This document shows positions 62,926-64,000 of a stretch of 64,000 bases of DNA, piece after piece. Below the pieces are notes generated by a model. It saw only the letters and a program-made list of their open reading frames with translations. It searched no databases and was not told the DNA's origin. This stretch comes from Geomobilimonas luticola (lineage in GTDB: Bacteria > Desulfobacterota > Desulfuromonadia > Geobacterales > Geobacteraceae): the NCBI RefSeq assembly GCF_018476905.1, contig NZ_JAHCVK010000009.1, positions 46,850 through 110,849 on the forward strand, given 5' to 3'. Positions within the stretch are counted from its first letter, which is position 1; each line of letters opens with the position of its first letter. The position numbers were made by a program, and so were the translations under genes.

Positions 62926-63011
62926 GGAGGGATTCCCGAGTGGCCAAAGGGAACAGACTGTAAATCTGTCGTCGGACGACTTCGGAGGTTCGAATCCTCC
63001 TCCCTCCACCA
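62926..63011 (+). tRNA. tRNA-Tyr (anticodon GTA)
   Basis: 86 nt including CCA. Acceptor GGAGGGA pairs with TCCCTCC; loop CTGTAAA has GTA; a long variable arm (CGTCGGACGACTTCG region) marks it as class II, as expected for bacterial tRNA-Tyr. Confidence 0.97.
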
Positions 63012-63123
63012 TTTACATGCTACAGAGTTTGCAGTTGCGGCACTGTCCCAGGAGACCATCGGTCGATCGGACTGGGGTCGGGCTGGCGCTGCAATCTCAA
63101 AAAACCTCATACGCGTAGAATTG

Positions 63124-63200
63124 GCGGGAGTAGCTCAGTTGGCTAGAGCGTCAGCCTTCCAAGCTGAGGGTCGCGGGTTCGAGTCCCGTTTCCCGCTCCA
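63124..63200 (+). tRNA. tRNA-Gly (anticodon TCC)
   Basis: 77 nt including CCA. Acceptor GCGGGAG pairs with TTCCCGC (one G-U). Anticodon loop has TCC between CAGCC and GGCTG-type arms. T-loop GGTTCGAGTCC. Confidence 0.96.
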
Positions 63201-63212
63201 ATTTTCCATCAT

Positions 63213-63288
<76 letters not shown>

Positions 63289-63350
63289 TTTTTTCAGATC
63301 TACCGAGTATAGTTTCATCATCATTGGGGAGAACCCGGGAGGAATCGGAC

Positions 63351-64000
<650 letters not shown>

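Overview
The window is a stretch of high-GC chromosome that reads as a Geobacter-type deltaproteobacterium (Desulfuromonadales/Geobacterales). The taxonomic call rests on the combination of a class I fumarase, a hybrid-cluster protein, a complete-looking hopanoid cluster (shc, hpnA, dxs, hpnH, hpnN, with hpnI apart), many small lipoproteins, PilZ and PAS signalling proteins, and the gene order leuB-asd-asd-truA-rplM-rpsI-argC. It is inference, because no 16S rRNA gene is present.

Layout. 1-5080 is a lower-GC accessory segment on the minus strand: a Fic-family protein running off the left edge, whose promoter overlaps a striking set of four phased direct repeats; a CoiA-like nuclease with a zinc finger; and upstream of it a zinc-ribbon DDE-transposase-like protein. 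5200-24200 is mostly ordinary accessory chromosome: lipoproteins, two overlapping YkgJ-type cysteine-cluster proteins, a DEAD-box helicase with a terminator in its leader, an FMN reductase, a GNAT, a phosphotransacetylase-like ATPase, a pseudopilin, an MshEN-only c-di-GMP-type protein, MarC, fumarase, Hcp with a CRP/FNR-type palindrome, and a methyltransferase. 24190-24787 is a VapBC-type toxin-antitoxin pair. 24981-34182 is the hopanoid locus: shc-hpnA-dxs-hpnH on the minus strand and divergent hpnN on the plus strand. hpnI lies at 42724.

34200-40800 is a patchwork with repeats and probable small RNAs. It holds a 96-bp MITE/REP-like element, two paralogous promoter-leader-terminator units (34955-35091 and 37770-37903), a receiver-PilZ protein whose phospho-acceptor Asp is Glu, a PAS protein, a pair of small conserved genes, a lipocalin, an AT-rich DUF2971 gene followed by an attC-like hairpin, and a single-domain PilZ protein. 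40900-54200 carries a pentapeptide-repeat protein, ZIP transporter, HpnI, a flavoprotein, exported MsrA, a MutY-like glycosylase without an Fe-S cluster, an Smr protein, two KefB-like antiporters and a GapN-type dehydrogenase.

54300-64000 is a housekeeping run: leuB, two unrelated asd genes, truA, rplM, rpsI, argC, a YgiQ radical SAM protein, and the classical tRNA-Thr/Tyr/Gly/Thr-tuf operon, with tuf cut by the right edge.

Most interesting are the repeat-embedded Fic promoter, the paralogous small-RNA/leader units, the transposase-like plus CoiA-like gene pair, and the invasion of hpnN by in-frame heptanucleotide repeats. No CRISPR array or prophage was found.
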